Source: Stieleria neptunia (GTDB taxonomy: Bacteria > Planctomycetota > Planctomycetia > Pirellulales > Pirellulaceae). Taken from it: DNA of 64,000 nt. The position numbers were made by a program, and so were the translations under genes. The notes beneath the pieces were generated by a model. The model searched no databases, was not told where the DNA came from, and was given only the letters and a program-made list of their open reading frames with translations. How positions within the stretch are numbered: the first letter of the stretch is position 1; each line of letters begins with the position of its first letter. The stretch covers positions 3,720,001 through 3,784,000 of the forward strand of contig NZ_CP037423.1 of assembly GCF_007754155.1 (NCBI RefSeq), given 5' to 3'. Of the stretch, positions 28,705 to 37,217 are shown in pieces.

Positions 28705-29721
28705 ATGATGCCCGCTGCGATGAACCCCGACCCCCTCCAGGGCGACACCAGCCCCGACTGCTTGCTCGGCTCCACCAAGGATGTCGCCGGCACGCGCGGT
28801 GGTGAACCATTGCAGGGGGAGCCATTGCAGAGCGAACCGGAAGCCACGTTGCAGCGATCGCCCGATCCGTCGTTGGGGGCTCGCAACGATCAATCCTGTC
28901 TGGTGCAGATTTATCCTGCCGACGTCGTCGATGGGATGTTGCTGATCGAGAACGATGAATTGATGATCGGCCGCGAAGCCGGTTCGGACTTGATGCTCAG
29001 CGACACCAGTGTCTCGCGTCAACACGCCATCATTCGTCGCACCGAGGCGGGGTTTGAGTTGGAAGATTTGGGCAGCACCAACGGGACGTTCGTCGCCGGC
29101 CGTCAAGTCACGCGGGCCCGATTGAATTCCGGCGACACGATTCGTTTCGGCAGCTTTCTGTTCAAGTTCCTTTCGGCCGGAAGCGTCGAATCGCAGTATC
29201 ACGAAACGGTTTATTCGGCGCTGACGCGCGATGCCTTGACCGGGACGATGAACAAACGCTACTTGCTGGAAACGCTCAGTCGTTCGATCGCCGCCGCGGT
29301 CCGCCAGCGTCAGCCCGTCACCGTCGTGATGTTGGACATCGATCATTTCAAGAGCGTCAACGACACCTATGGACACTTGGTCGGCGACGAGGTGTTGCGG
29401 GAATTCGGTCGGCGAGTCGCCACGGGCTGCCGCGAAGACGATTTGTTGGCGCGTTATGGCGGCGAAGAGTTCTGTCTGTTGCTCTCGGCGACCAGAGCCG
29501 AAGAAGCCTTGGAAGTCGCCGAGCGTTGTCGCTTGGCCGTCTGCGACCAGCCCTTTCAGACCGCTGCCGGGCCGCTCAAAATCACCGCAAGCTTCGGTTT
29601 TGCGGTCTTGAATCAGGACCACAGCGAAACGGGTTTGGAACTGATCCGCCGCGCCGACGAGAAACTGTATGAAGCCAAACGCGGCGGTCGCAATCGCGTT
29701 TGTGGCGACGGTGTCGCCTAG
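28705..29721 (+). CDS. FHA-domain diguanylate cyclase
   Basis: The 338-residue product has an FHA domain at about residues 70-155 (LMIGREAGSDLML, SVSRQHAIIRR, LGSTNGTFV), which binds phosphothreonine. A GGDEF domain follows (about 170-335) with active-site GGEEF near residue 252, metal-binding DIDHFKSVNDTYGH, and an inhibitory I-site RxxD (REDD) five residues before GGEEF. It should therefore make cyclic di-GMP with product inhibition. It has no TM segment. The neighbouring kinase gene upstream suggests that phosphorylation controls its activity or recruitment. The TAG stop forms the first three bases of a repeat element, as in the LuxR-like gene. Confidence 0.95.
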   Translation: MMPAAMNPDPLQGDTSPDCLLGSTKDVAGTRGGEPLQGEPLQSEPEATLQRSPDPSLGARNDQSCLVQIYPADVVDGMLLIENDELMIGREAGSDLMLSDTSVSRQHAIIRRTEAGFELEDLGSTNGTFVAGRQVTRARLNSGDTIRFGSFLFKFLSAGSVESQYHETVYSALTRDALTGTMNKRYLLETLSRSIAAAVRQRQPVTVVMLDIDHFKSVNDTYGHLVGDEVLREFGRRVATGCREDDLLARYGGEEFCLLLSATRAEEALEVAERCRLAVCDQPFQTAAGPLKITASFGFAVLNQDHSETGLELIRRADEKLYEAKRGGRNRVCGDGVA

Positions 29722-29916
29722 TGCTTCGTCAACTTTTATTCTTAGGGTGCCGCGGAAAAGGGGTCAGGTACCAAAAATGCGAAGCACCCTGCGGGCCATT
29801 TGGTTTTTGGTACCTGACCCCTTTTCCGCTCGACAAACGCAGGCTCGAAAATTGAAAGCTGACAAAGCACGAGTGGTTCCGGCCCTACTGCCAAGATCGT
29901 AGCGGAACGGCGCGAG
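29719..29916. repeat. Palindromic element B with appended repeat pieces
   Basis: The first 20 bases are identical to element A (13564-13583) and include the GGDEF gene's TAG stop. A perfect 26-bp inverted repeat (29752-29777 against 29804-29829) is built on AAAAGGGGTCAGGTACCAAA. The right end GCTGACAAAGCAC (29858-29870) is an imperfect inverse of the left end. A 21-bp piece (29896-29916, ATCGTAGCGGAACGGCGCGA plus G) follows and recurs inside the O-antigen ligase gene at 50425-50445. Confidence 0.9.
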
Positions 29917-29931
29917 GGGGCTGTCGATTCA

Positions 29932-29999
29932 GTGAGCCGCGACGCGTAAGCGGCCGGGCATTTCGGCGCCCGCCCGAGGCCTTACGGCCAACGGCTCAC
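29932..29999. repeat. 68-bp palindromic repeat, copy 1
   Basis: It begins GTGAGCCG and ends with the inverse CGGCTCAC, with an inner GAGGCCTTACGGCC stem. An equal-length copy at 38563-38630 differs at five positions. This copy lies between the FHA-GGDEF gene and the convergent hemerythrin-like gene. The remaining 113 bp to that gene (30000-30112) hold no recognisable feature. Confidence 0.88.
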
Positions 30000-30112
30000 C
30001 ATTGACCCAGCAGACCCGATCAATTCGACCGACCGCTTGCGGTCTGGTTTCACTCGTCAAACGCAAGCTGAAAGCTTACGCCACGTGCTAACATCACGGT
30101 CCGGCGGGCGGT

Positions 30113-30646
30113 TCAATCACCGACGCCCAGGTCATCGTCGAAGCTGGCCAGGATCAGTTTTAATTCGGATTCTTCGTGGCTTTCAAAACTTGACTTAAAC
30201 GATTTGAAACGCCGTGTCAGCCTGTTGATGTGTTCGACGGCTTCGCAATTCAGTTCCAAAATCAGATCGGCCAGATCGCGGATTTGTGAAAACAACGTCG
30301 AGTGCTGGGCCCGTAGTGATTCGGCGGTTAAGCTCAGATGTGGCGCGATGTCGACTGCATCATCGAAGTAACCGTACGCTTCTTCGAGAGAAAAATGGAT
30401 CGCCAATTGGTCTCTCAATTCGGCGAGCCCGGCGATCAATTCCGGCCAATGATTCTTTGCGGTCTCGGGGTGCGAGAACATCGGAATCAGGCGATCCCAG
30501 AGCGATTTCAATTGACGGTTGTCGTCTTTGATCTCTCTTAGAAAAGCCGCATTCACGGTCAATCGACCGACCGGTTTGCTGGCTAAGCCTTCTCCAGATG
30601 ATTTCCCAGCGGCCAGCTGGTTACTCGGCGCGAGCGCGTCAGACAT
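30113..30646 (-). CDS. Hemerythrin-like (HHE) four-helix protein
   Basis: The ATG at 30646 has AAAGG nine bases upstream; the longer frame would run into the epmA gene, so the shorter 177-residue form is preferred. The protein is all helical with spaced metal-ligand candidates typical of hemerythrin/HHE domains: LREIKDDNRQLKSLWDRL, LAIHFSLEEAYGY, LRAQHSTLFSQIRDL and FESHEESELKLIL. Such proteins bind a di-iron site and may sense oxygen or redox or protect metal sites. It lies 139 bp downstream of epmA on the same strand. The exact ligand set is inferred. Confidence 0.75.
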   Translation of the reverse strand: MSDALAPSNQLAAGKSSGEGLASKPVGRLTVNAAFLREIKDDNRQLKSLWDRLIPMFSHPETAKNHWPELIAGLAELRDQLAIHFSLEEAYGYFDDAVDIAPHLSLTAESLRAQHSTLFSQIRDLADLILELNCEAVEHINRLTRRFKSFKSSFESHEESELKLILASFDDDLGVGD

Positions 30647-30785
30647 CGGCATGATCCTTTTGTTTTGAGGCTGTTTCCATTGTAACCACCAATTCGATCT
30701 CGCGAAGTTTTTTGAGGGCTTTTTGATCGATCTTGGCAGTCTGTACGGCCCGCCCTCGACGGGTAGGCGCGATTGCCCAAACTGG

Positions 30786-31745
30786 TCATGCATTCCAGAT
30801 GCCAAACGGCATCACGTCTTCCAAACGATCGGCACCGACCCGCAGCATCAGCAGACGGTCCACCCCCATTGCCACGCCACTACACGGGGGGAGTCCCTCA
30901 CGCATGGCATCCAGCAGTGTCGTTTCGGTGGCCAGGCGGGGGCGCCCCGATGCGATTCGCTTGCGATTGTTTTCCGCATAGCGTGCCGACAACACCTCGG
31001 CATCGAGCAGTTCGTCATACCCATTGGCCACTTCTACCCCGCGGACGTACAGCTCAAACCGGGCGGCACATTGGTCGTCGTGCGATGACGGTTTGGCCAA
31101 CGCGGCTTGCGGCAGGGGGTAATCCGTCAACAGCAGCGGACGCCGTTGCCCCAGTGACGGCGCGATCTGTGCCGACAACAGATAGTCGAGCATCTGGTCG
31201 CGATCATCGGCGATCGTTGCCGCCAGAATTGCGTCCAATCCCGCCACCGTGTCGAACAAGTCGTCGGTGGCAACATCGATCGGATCGAATCCGAGTTGTT
31301 CGGCAAAGGCATCGCGGTAGCGGATCGAATCATAGCCGTCGGTGCCCAGCATCTCGCAAGCGAATTGGCCGGTCAGTCGCATCGCGGATTCAAAATCACC
31401 GCCGACCTCGTACCACTCCAACATCGTGAATTCGATGTTGTGCAACTGACCGGCTTCACCGCCACGGAAGACCGGACCGATGCTGTAAATCGATGGCGCT
31501 CCGCCGGCCAGCATGCGTTTCATCGCGGACTCGGGAGACGTCTGCAAATAAAACCGCTCGGGGAGCCGCGGATCCGAAATCCCCAACGTGTTCGTTTCGA
31601 TGGCCAAGGGATCCAAATAGGCATCGACCACACAATCGCGCGACAGGCAAGGCGGTTGCGTTTCCAAGAAGCCGTGCTGATCGAAAAATCGACGCGTCTG
31701 GCGAAGCAACTCGGCACGCGCCGCAAGATGGTTTACATTGGCCAT
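30786..31745 (-). CDS. epmA: Elongation factor P lysine aminoacylase-like (EpmA/PoxA/GenX)
   Basis: The 319-residue product is a class II lysyl-tRNA-synthetase-like protein without an anticodon domain, close to the 325 residues of E. coli EpmA. Motif 2 reads GPVFRGGEAGQLHNIEFTML and motif 3 GVAMGVDRLLML. EpmA attaches beta-lysine to a lysine of EF-P to relieve polyproline stalling. EpmB (lysine 2,3-aminomutase) and EF-P are not in this window. The start at 31745 aligns with the family N-terminus (NHLAARAELLRQTRRFF). An ATG at 31772 is the alternative. It is divergent from the ThiF-like gene, with only about 57 bp between starts. Confidence 0.9.
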   Translation of the reverse strand: MANVNHLAARAELLRQTRRFFDQHGFLETQPPCLSRDCVVDAYLDPLAIETNTLGISDPRLPERFYLQTSPESAMKRMLAGGAPSIYSIGPVFRGGEAGQLHNIEFTMLEWYEVGGDFESAMRLTGQFACEMLGTDGYDSIRYRDAFAEQLGFDPIDVATDDLFDTVAGLDAILAATIADDRDQMLDYLLSAQIAPSLGQRRPLLLTDYPLPQAALAKPSSHDDQCAARFELYVRGVEVANGYDELLDAEVLSARYAENNRKRIASGRPRLATETTLLDAMREGLPPCSGVAMGVDRLLMLRVGADRLEDVMPFGIWNA

Positions 31746-31802
31746 GACCACACCCGTTATCCCTTGCGGCATCGCGTTCGTCCTTCCCACACGACACCCT
31801 TT

Positions 31803-32846
31803 GTGAATTTTTCTTCGCCAGATCGTTATGCACGCCAACGCCAATTCGCCCCGATCGGCGTCCAGGGCCAAGATCGGATCGAACGAGCCGAGGTCGCCAT
31901 CCTGGGTTGCGGTGCGCTCGGGACGGTGGCGGCGGAATTGCTGTGTCGCGCCGGCGTGGGCCAGATTCGAATCATTGATCGTGATGTTGTCGAGTGGACG
32001 AATCTGCAACGCCAATCACTCTTTGACAGCGACGATGCCCGGCTGGGGGCCAGCAAGGCCGAAGCCGCCTGTCGCAGGTTGGAGGAAATCAACGATCACG
32101 TGCAGACTACTCCGGCGGTGACCGACATCAACGCTGGGAACATCGAATCCGTCTTGGCCGGCGTCGATTTGGTGATCGACGCCACGGATAATTTCGGCAT
32201 CCGATTTCTGTTGAATGATTGGGCCCTTGCAACCGGCACCGTGTGGGTGCATGGCGGATGCGTCGGCGCGAGCGGTCAAGTGCGGCTGTTCGACGGAGCC
32301 GATCGCCCGTGTTTTCGTTGCCTGGTCCCCAGCCTTCCGCCGGCAGGACTGGTCGACACCTGCGATACCGCTGGCGTGATCGGGCCGGCGACCCATGTGA
32401 TCGCCAGCTTGCAGGCGGCCGAAGCACTCAAGTGGATTTCAGGCAATCGACAAGCCGTCTGCGAAGACGTGTTGTCGATCGATCTGTGGAACAACCGAAT
32501 CCGCCAAGTCACACTCGATCGGGACATCGCGCCCCAGTGCACCGCCTGTGTGCGTCGAGAGTTTGAATTTCTCCGCGGCGACGCCCTGCGCAGCAGCGAA
32601 GGGGCATTGTGTGGACGCGACGCGGTGCAACTCAATCCGCAAGGCGACAACGTGCAGATCGACCTGGGCGCCATGGCGCGACGTTGGGAGGCGATCGGGC
32701 CGGTCCAATCGACTCGATTCTTCACCCGGCTGCAGGTCGATCCGACGACCCAGTTGACGTTGTTTCGAGACGGCCGCGTCGTCGTGCAAGGGACCGATGA
32801 TCTGGCCCGCGCCCGTTCCCTGTTCGATCGGTATGTCGGCAATTGA
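31803..32846 (+). CDS. ThiF/MoeB/HesA-family adenylyltransferase (E1-like)
   Basis: A GTG at 31803 gives a 347-residue protein starting near DRYARQRQFAPIG, the usual beginning of MoeB/ThiF proteins. The longer open frame upstream lies antisense to epmA. The nucleotide-binding loop is GCGALGTVAAELLCRAG, followed by DRDVVEWTNLQRQ. Catalytic Cys sits in VDTCDTAGVIGP. Zinc-binding cysteines are CFRC and CTAC. It activates the C-terminal glycine of a ubiquitin-like sulfur carrier (ThiS or MoaD type) by adenylation. No carrier gene is adjacent, so thiamine or molybdopterin assignment is open. The C-terminal 65 residues form a small extra domain (QIDLGAMARRW, LTLFRDGRVVVQGT). Confidence 0.9.
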   Translation: MNFSSPDRYARQRQFAPIGVQGQDRIERAEVAILGCGALGTVAAELLCRAGVGQIRIIDRDVVEWTNLQRQSLFDSDDARLGASKAEAACRRLEEINDHVQTTPAVTDINAGNIESVLAGVDLVIDATDNFGIRFLLNDWALATGTVWVHGGCVGASGQVRLFDGADRPCFRCLVPSLPPAGLVDTCDTAGVIGPATHVIASLQAAEALKWISGNRQAVCEDVLSIDLWNNRIRQVTLDRDIAPQCTACVRREFEFLRGDALRSSEGALCGRDAVQLNPQGDNVQIDLGAMARRWEAIGPVQSTRFFTRLQVDPTTQLTLFRDGRVVVQGTDDLARARSLFDRYVGN

Positions 32847-32944
32847 GACGCACCCCCGGCGGCTCAGACCGCTATAAAGACATCTTCGTCGCTTCGGACG
32901 ACTTCAATCAGATTCAATCACTTCAACCCAACACTTGAATTACC

Positions 32945-33436
32945 ATGCACGGAAAAGATGCGATTCGCAGCGCCTACCAACTCAGCCGAATGGTCACCAC
33001 GTCCTACTTCAGTGACCTGACCGATCAAGAGCTTCTGACACGGCCGGGCAAAGGCTGTAACCACGTGGCCTGGCAACTCGGGCACTTGATCAGCTCCGAG
33101 TGCGGATTGCTCAATTCGGTCGCGCCGGGGTTTGCCGTCGAGTTGCCCGAAGGCTTTGCCGAGAAACACAGCAAAGAAAACACGGCCAGTGATGATCCGG
33201 CGGAATTCGCGACCAAGGACGAGTATCTGGCGTACTTTGAAAAGCTCCAGGAAGCGGCTTTCAAAGCGTTGGATGCCCTGTCCGACGAAGACTTGGCGAA
33301 GGAAGCGCCCGAGCATCTTCAACAGATTTGCCCCAACGTGGGAACCGTCTTTATTCTGATCGCGACGCACCCGATGATGCACGCCGGCCAGTTCGTGCCG
33401 GTGCGGCGAAGCCTGGACAAGCCCGTGGTGATTTAA
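32945..33436 (+). CDS. DinB-like four-helix protein
   Basis: The 163-residue product has the DinB/YfiT layout: an N-terminal helix with NHVAWQLGHL and a C-terminal HPMMHAGQF. These place three histidines for a metal site on a four-helix bundle. Members include thiol transferases and DNA-damage-induced proteins of unknown role, and no specific function can be given. It follows the ThiF-like gene by 98 bp on the same strand and converges with hisF. The family is fairly sure, the activity unknown. Confidence 0.82.
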   Translation: MHGKDAIRSAYQLSRMVTTSYFSDLTDQELLTRPGKGCNHVAWQLGHLISSECGLLNSVAPGFAVELPEGFAEKHSKENTASDDPAEFATKDEYLAYFEKLQEAAFKALDALSDEDLAKEAPEHLQQICPNVGTVFILIATHPMMHAGQFVPVRRSLDKPVVI

Positions 33437-33523
33437 TCGGTCGTGATTTGATCGGTTAGGGGCTGGCGGGGCAAACCGCTGATGTCCGTTTGCCGTCGGC
33501 CGGAGGCCAACGAAGCTCTGAAA

Positions 33524-33601
33524 GTCACCCTCCTGGCAGGAGGGTCGAGCGAAGCGAGGGGAGGTCGAACGGTTGTCGCGGAGTGATTAAAACTGCACGA
33601 C
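33524..33601. repeat. Internally deleted MITE-like copy plus constant flank
   Basis: It begins GTCACCCTCCTGGCAGGAGG as the left end of the elements at 41242-41387 and (inverted) 59883-60027. It keeps the GTCGAGCGAAGCGAGGGGAG segment, then jumps to the last bases GAGTGA of the right end (33581-33586). The flank AAAACTGCACGAC (33589-33601) is also present beside the two long copies. It occupies the convergent junction between the DinB-like gene and hisF. Confidence 0.8.
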
Positions 33602-33658
33602 CTCGACGCATCAACCGACGACGCACCGCCCTCCTTGGGACCAGCGTGGCGGTCGACT

Positions 33659-34426
33659 CTACAACCGCACCGGAATGCCGGCGTCGCGCATGACCTGCTT
33701 GGTTTCGGCGATGGTGTATTGGCCGAAGTGAAAGATGCTTGCCGCCAGCGCCGCGCTGGCTTTGCCTTGCAGGATGGCTTCGGCCAAGTGGGTCGGGTTC
33801 CCGGCCCCTCCGCTGGCGACCACCGGAATATTGACCGCAGCGCTGACCGCGGCGGTGACCGGCAAATCGTAACCGTCACAGGTACCGTCGGCGTCCATGC
33901 TGGTCAGCACGATCTCTCCGGCACCGAGTTCTTGGACGGTTTTGGCCCAGGCGACCGCCTCCAGGCCCGTCGGTTTGCGTCCGCCATTGATATGGACCTC
34001 CCAGAACTCTTGGCCGTCCTTGAGCACCCGTTTGGGGTCGATGTTGACGACGATGCATTGGCTTCCGAAGCGGTCTGCGGCTTTGCGGACAAATTCGGGG
34101 TCTTTGCAGGCGGCTGAATTGATGGACACCTTGTCGCAGCCGGCATTGAGCAGATCGCGGACGTCTTCGATCGATCGGACGCCTCCGCCGACGGTCAGCG
34201 GCATAAAAACGCAGTCCGCGGTCCGCCGAACGACGTCCAAAATGATGTCGCGTTCTTCGTGGCTGGCGGTGATATCCAGAAACACCAGTTCGTCCGCCCC
34301 TTCGGCTTCGTAGCGGCTGGCCACCTGGACCGGATCGCCCGCATCCCGCAAATTGACGAAATTGGTTCCTTTGACAACGCGTCCGCCATGCACGTCCAGA
34401 CAGGGGATCACTCGGGCAGCTAACAT
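33659..34426 (-). CDS. hisF: Imidazole glycerol phosphate synthase cyclase subunit
   Basis: The 255-residue product is a full-length HisF TIM barrel. It starts [15 protein letters not shown] with catalytic Asp11 and has [30 protein letters not shown] (second catalytic Asp) and [14 protein letters not shown]. It uses ammonia from HisH to form imidazole glycerol phosphate and AICAR in histidine synthesis. No other his gene is in the window. It is divergent from purH, the enzyme that consumes AICAR, with 214 bp between starts. The shared metabolite makes common control conceivable but unproven. Confidence 0.97.
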   Translation of the reverse strand: MLAARVIPCLDVHGGRVVKGTNFVNLRDAGDPVQVASRYEAEGADELVFLDITASHEERDIILDVVRRTADCVFMPLTVGGGVRSIEDVRDLLNAGCDKVSINSAACKDPEFVRKAADRFGSQCIVVNIDPKRVLKDGQEFWEVHINGGRKPTGLEAVAWAKTVQELGAGEIVLTSMDADGTCDGYDLPVTAAVSAAVNIPVVASGGAGNPTHLAEAILQGKASAALAASIFHFGQYTIAETKQVMRDAGIPVRL

Positions 34427-34640
34427 CGATCGGGTTCGGATTTTGATGGGTGAAGCAGAAAATACGGGGGGCGATCGACGTGTTATAGGTCAATCAGCGG
34501 TCGGCTCGAAGGGTGGCAAGGGTGCGTCCGGTTGACCTTGACGTGGCGTGAATTTAATTTGCACCACCCGTTTTGGCGTCGGATCCAATACCGCGTCTTT
34601 ACCCGTCGTCGCACCTTCCTCTCTCGCAGGCTTCCCCCCC

Positions 34641-36209
34641 GTGTCAAATGTCACCCCGGTTCGAAACGCGCTTATCAGTGTCAGCGACAAGCTGGGCCTG
34701 GCCGATCTAGCGGCCGGATTGCAGCGAGACGGTGTGACGATCTACAGCACCGGTGGAACGCGACGTCACTTGGAACAATCGGGCATCGATGTGTTGGACG
34801 TCGCCGAGTACACCGGTTTCCCCGAAATGCTGGACGGCCGCGTGAAAACGCTGCATCCCAAGGTGTTCGGCGGCATTTTGGCGATCCGTGATCGCGACGA
34901 TCACATCGATTCGATCGAAGAACACGACATCGTGCCGTTCGATTTGGTCGTCGTTAATTTGTACCCCTTTGCCGCCACCGCGGCGCGGCCCGGCGTCACG
35001 TTCGACGAGTGTGTCGAACAAATCGACATCGGGGGGCCGAGTTTGGTCCGCGCGGCGGCCAAGAACCACCGCGACGTCGCGGTCGCGACCAGCCCCGAAC
35101 AGTACGGCGAGTTGCTCGAGCAACTCGACGGCGGCGGCACGACGCTGGAGCTGCGGAAACAACTGGCCGCCGATGCATTCGATCACACCGCCGCCTACGA
35201 CCGGGCGATCGCCGATTACATGCGTGGCGATTCGATCGCCGGCGAGTTCCCCTCGTCGATGCACCTGGCGCTGCGTCGCAAGAGCCAATTGCGTTACGGC
35301 GAAAACCCGCACCAGCGTGCGGCCCTGTACTCCGATCCGACCATCCGAAGTGCCAACCTAGTTTCGGCCCGCCAGATCAGCGGCAAAGAACTCTCGTACA
35401 ACAACCTGCTGGATCTCGATTCGGCACTGGAAATCGTTCGCGGTCTATCCAACCCGGCCGTTTCGGTGATCAAACACAACAACCCCTGCGGTGCCGCCAG
35501 CGACATCAAACTGGTCGACGCCTGCCGCAAGGCCCTCGCGGGTGATCCGCTGAGTGCGTTCGGGTCGGTGTTGGGATTCAACAAGACCGTCGACATGGCC
35601 ACGGCCGAATTGCTCTGTGAACCGGGGTTGTTCATCGAAGCGATCGTCGCGCCGGACTTCGAAGCCGGTGCGGTGGGATTGTTGACGACGCGTCCGCGTT
35701 GGCGCGAGAACGTGCGACTGATGCAAGTCGGCATCCTGGATGATCCGCCACCGGCGATTCAACGTCGCTTCATCAGCGGCGGGATGTTGGTGCAAGACGC
35801 CGACCGCATGACCAGCCCGCGCGTGCAGTGGGAAACGCCCACCGAAACCAAGGTCGATGAAGAGCTTTGGGATGACCTGGTTTTCGGTTGGGAAATGGTC
35901 CGGCACGTCAAAAGCAATGCCATCGTCTTGGCCAACGACACGTCCTTGGTCGGTGTCGGAGCCGGGCAGATGAGTCGCGTCGATAGCGTGGAAATCGCGA
36001 TCGAAAAGGCGGGCGATCGGGCCAAGGGTGCGATCCTGGCCTCCGATGCATTTTTCCCCTTCCCCGATTCGATCGAAGCGGCAGCCGAGGCCGGCATTGT
36101 GGCGATCATTCAACCGGGCGGTTCACGCCGTGACGGCGAAGTCGTTGAAGCCTGTGACCAGTATGATCTGCCGATGGTGTTGACCGGGCGGCGTCACTTT
36201 AAACATTAG
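34641..36209 (+). CDS. purH: Bifunctional AICAR formyltransferase/IMP cyclohydrolase
   Basis: From the GTG at 34641 the product is 522 residues, matching the family's usual 510-530. Starting earlier (GTG at 34548) would add an unconserved leader. The N-terminal MGS-like IMP cyclohydrolase domain shows ISVSDKLGLADLA, STGGTRRHLE and MLDGRVKTLHPKVFGG. The C-terminal formyltransferase domain shows YGENPHQRAA, SVIKHNNPCGAAS and a C-terminal ending in TGRRHFKH. It catalyses the last two steps of IMP synthesis. It is transcribed alone, and the 231 bp to trpC hold two repeats. Confidence 0.96.
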   Translation: MSNVTPVRNALISVSDKLGLADLAAGLQRDGVTIYSTGGTRRHLEQSGIDVLDVAEYTGFPEMLDGRVKTLHPKVFGGILAIRDRDDHIDSIEEHDIVPFDLVVVNLYPFAATAARPGVTFDECVEQIDIGGPSLVRAAAKNHRDVAVATSPEQYGELLEQLDGGGTTLELRKQLAADAFDHTAAYDRAIADYMRGDSIAGEFPSSMHLALRRKSQLRYGENPHQRAALYSDPTIRSANLVSARQISGKELSYNNLLDLDSALEIVRGLSNPAVSVIKHNNPCGAASDIKLVDACRKALAGDPLSAFGSVLGFNKTVDMATAELLCEPGLFIEAIVAPDFEAGAVGLLTTRPRWRENVRLMQVGILDDPPPAIQRRFISGGMLVQDADRMTSPRVQWETPTETKVDEELWDDLVFGWEMVRHVKSNAIVLANDTSLVGVGAGQMSRVDSVEIAIEKAGDRAKGAILASDAFFPFPDSIEAAAEAGIVAIIQPGGSRRDGEVVEACDQYDLPMVLTGRRHFKH

Positions 36210-36245
36210 GATTTTGTCCGGATTGAACGTTCGGATCGCCCCGAC

Positions 36246-36267
36246 CGATAGGGCTCGCGCCCTATCG
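36246..36267. repeat. GGGC-TCGC-GCCC hairpin
   Basis: A perfect 9-bp stem CGATAGGGC/GCCCTATCG closes a TCGC loop, 37 bp after the purH stop. Related hairpins occur at 44291-44312 and, extended, inside the O-antigen ligase gene at 50397-50454. A role as purH terminator is possible, although no T-run follows. Confidence 0.75.
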
Positions 36268-36332
36268 ATTGAGTGTGATGCGGTTAGCGGACCGTTGTAC
36301 GACGTCCTTTCCAGGTCGTCGTCGGGAGTCCA

Positions 36333-36419
36333 ACGGACGACGGCCCGGAAGGGCCATCGTACTCGACAAACCGGTTGAACTAAGCTGGACGGTCTCAAAA
36401 GGCTAAACACCAACGATTG
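36333..36419. repeat. 87-bp dispersed repeat, copy 2
   Basis: It matches 7079-7165 over exactly 87 bp without gaps. The first 33 bases are identical, and TAAGCTGGACGGT and TAAACACCAACG are also identical. It includes the palindrome GGCCCGGAAGGGCC. It ends 21 bp before the trpC start, so it forms most of the trpC leader. Confidence 0.85.
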
Positions 36420-36440
36420 CCCGGCAAGTAGGATTTCACC

Positions 36441-37217
36441 ATGACGATCCTTGACGACATACTGGTCAAAACCCGTGAAACGATTGCCCGCGACATGGCC
36501 ATCGTCTCGGCGGACCGGTTGGAATCCGAACTGGACGCCTTGCCGCCCTGTCGCGACTTTCATGGCGCCCTGGCAGCCGGCGATCGCGTTAATCTGATCG
36601 CCGAAGTCAAACGGGCGAGCCCCTCGGCGGGCCTGATCCGTGAAGACTTTGACCCCGCGGAAATCGCCAGGTGTTACGTCGACGGTGGAGCCGCCTGCAT
36701 CAGCGTGTTGACCGACGAACCGTTCTTTCAAGGTTCGCTCGATTATCTGCGAGACGTGCGCGCGGCGGTCGACATTCCGATCTTGCGAAAAGACTTCATC
36801 GTCGATCGCTACCAATTGCTGCAGGCGCGTCAGGCGGGCGCCGATTGCGTGTTGTTGATCGCCGAATGCTTGCCGCCGGATGAATTGAAACAGCTTCACG
36901 ACTTTGCCACCGATCTCGGCATGCAAACCTTGATCGAGCTGTTCGACCCCGAAAATCTGCAGGCCGTGTTGGCCACCGGGACCAAGCTGGTCGGCGTCAA
37001 CAATCGCGACCTGCGGACCTTCAAGACAACGCTTCAGCACACCTTGGATCTCTGCCCGTCGATTCCATCGGACCGCTTGATTGTCGGTGAAAGCGGCATT
37101 CGAGAACATGCCGACCTGTTGCGGTTGGCCACCGGCGGCGTCAAGGCCGTGCTGGTCGGCGAATCGCTGATGCGAAAGGACGATATCACCGAGGCGGTTC
37201 GAGAGTTGTTGGGATGA
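36441..37217 (+). CDS. trpC: Indole-3-glycerol phosphate synthase
   Basis: The 258-residue product is a complete single-domain TrpC barrel. It starts with ILDDILVKTRETIA and shows LIAEVKRASPSAGLI, ILRKDFIVDRYQL, VGVNNRDLRTF and VGESGIREHADLL, which contain the catalytic lysines and phosphate-binding loop. It converts CdRP to indole-3-glycerol phosphate in tryptophan synthesis. It is not fused to TrpF and has no trp neighbours. Its stop overlaps the start of a membrane glycosyltransferase gene by ATGA. Confidence 0.97.
   Translation: MTILDDILVKTRETIARDMAIVSADRLESELDALPPCRDFHGALAAGDRVNLIAEVKRASPSAGLIREDFDPAEIARCYVDGGAACISVLTDEPFFQGSLDYLRDVRAAVDIPILRKDFIVDRYQLLQARQAGADCVLLIAECLPPDELKQLHDFATDLGMQTLIELFDPENLQAVLATGTKLVGVNNRDLRTFKTTLQHTLDLCPSIPSDRLIVGESGIREHADLLRLATGGVKAVLVGESLMRKDDITEAVRELLG

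Noticed and set aside
30000..30112. Possible tRNA or small RNA between the repeat and the hemerythrin-like gene
   Set aside because: No cloverleaf, CCA end or T-loop consensus could be found.
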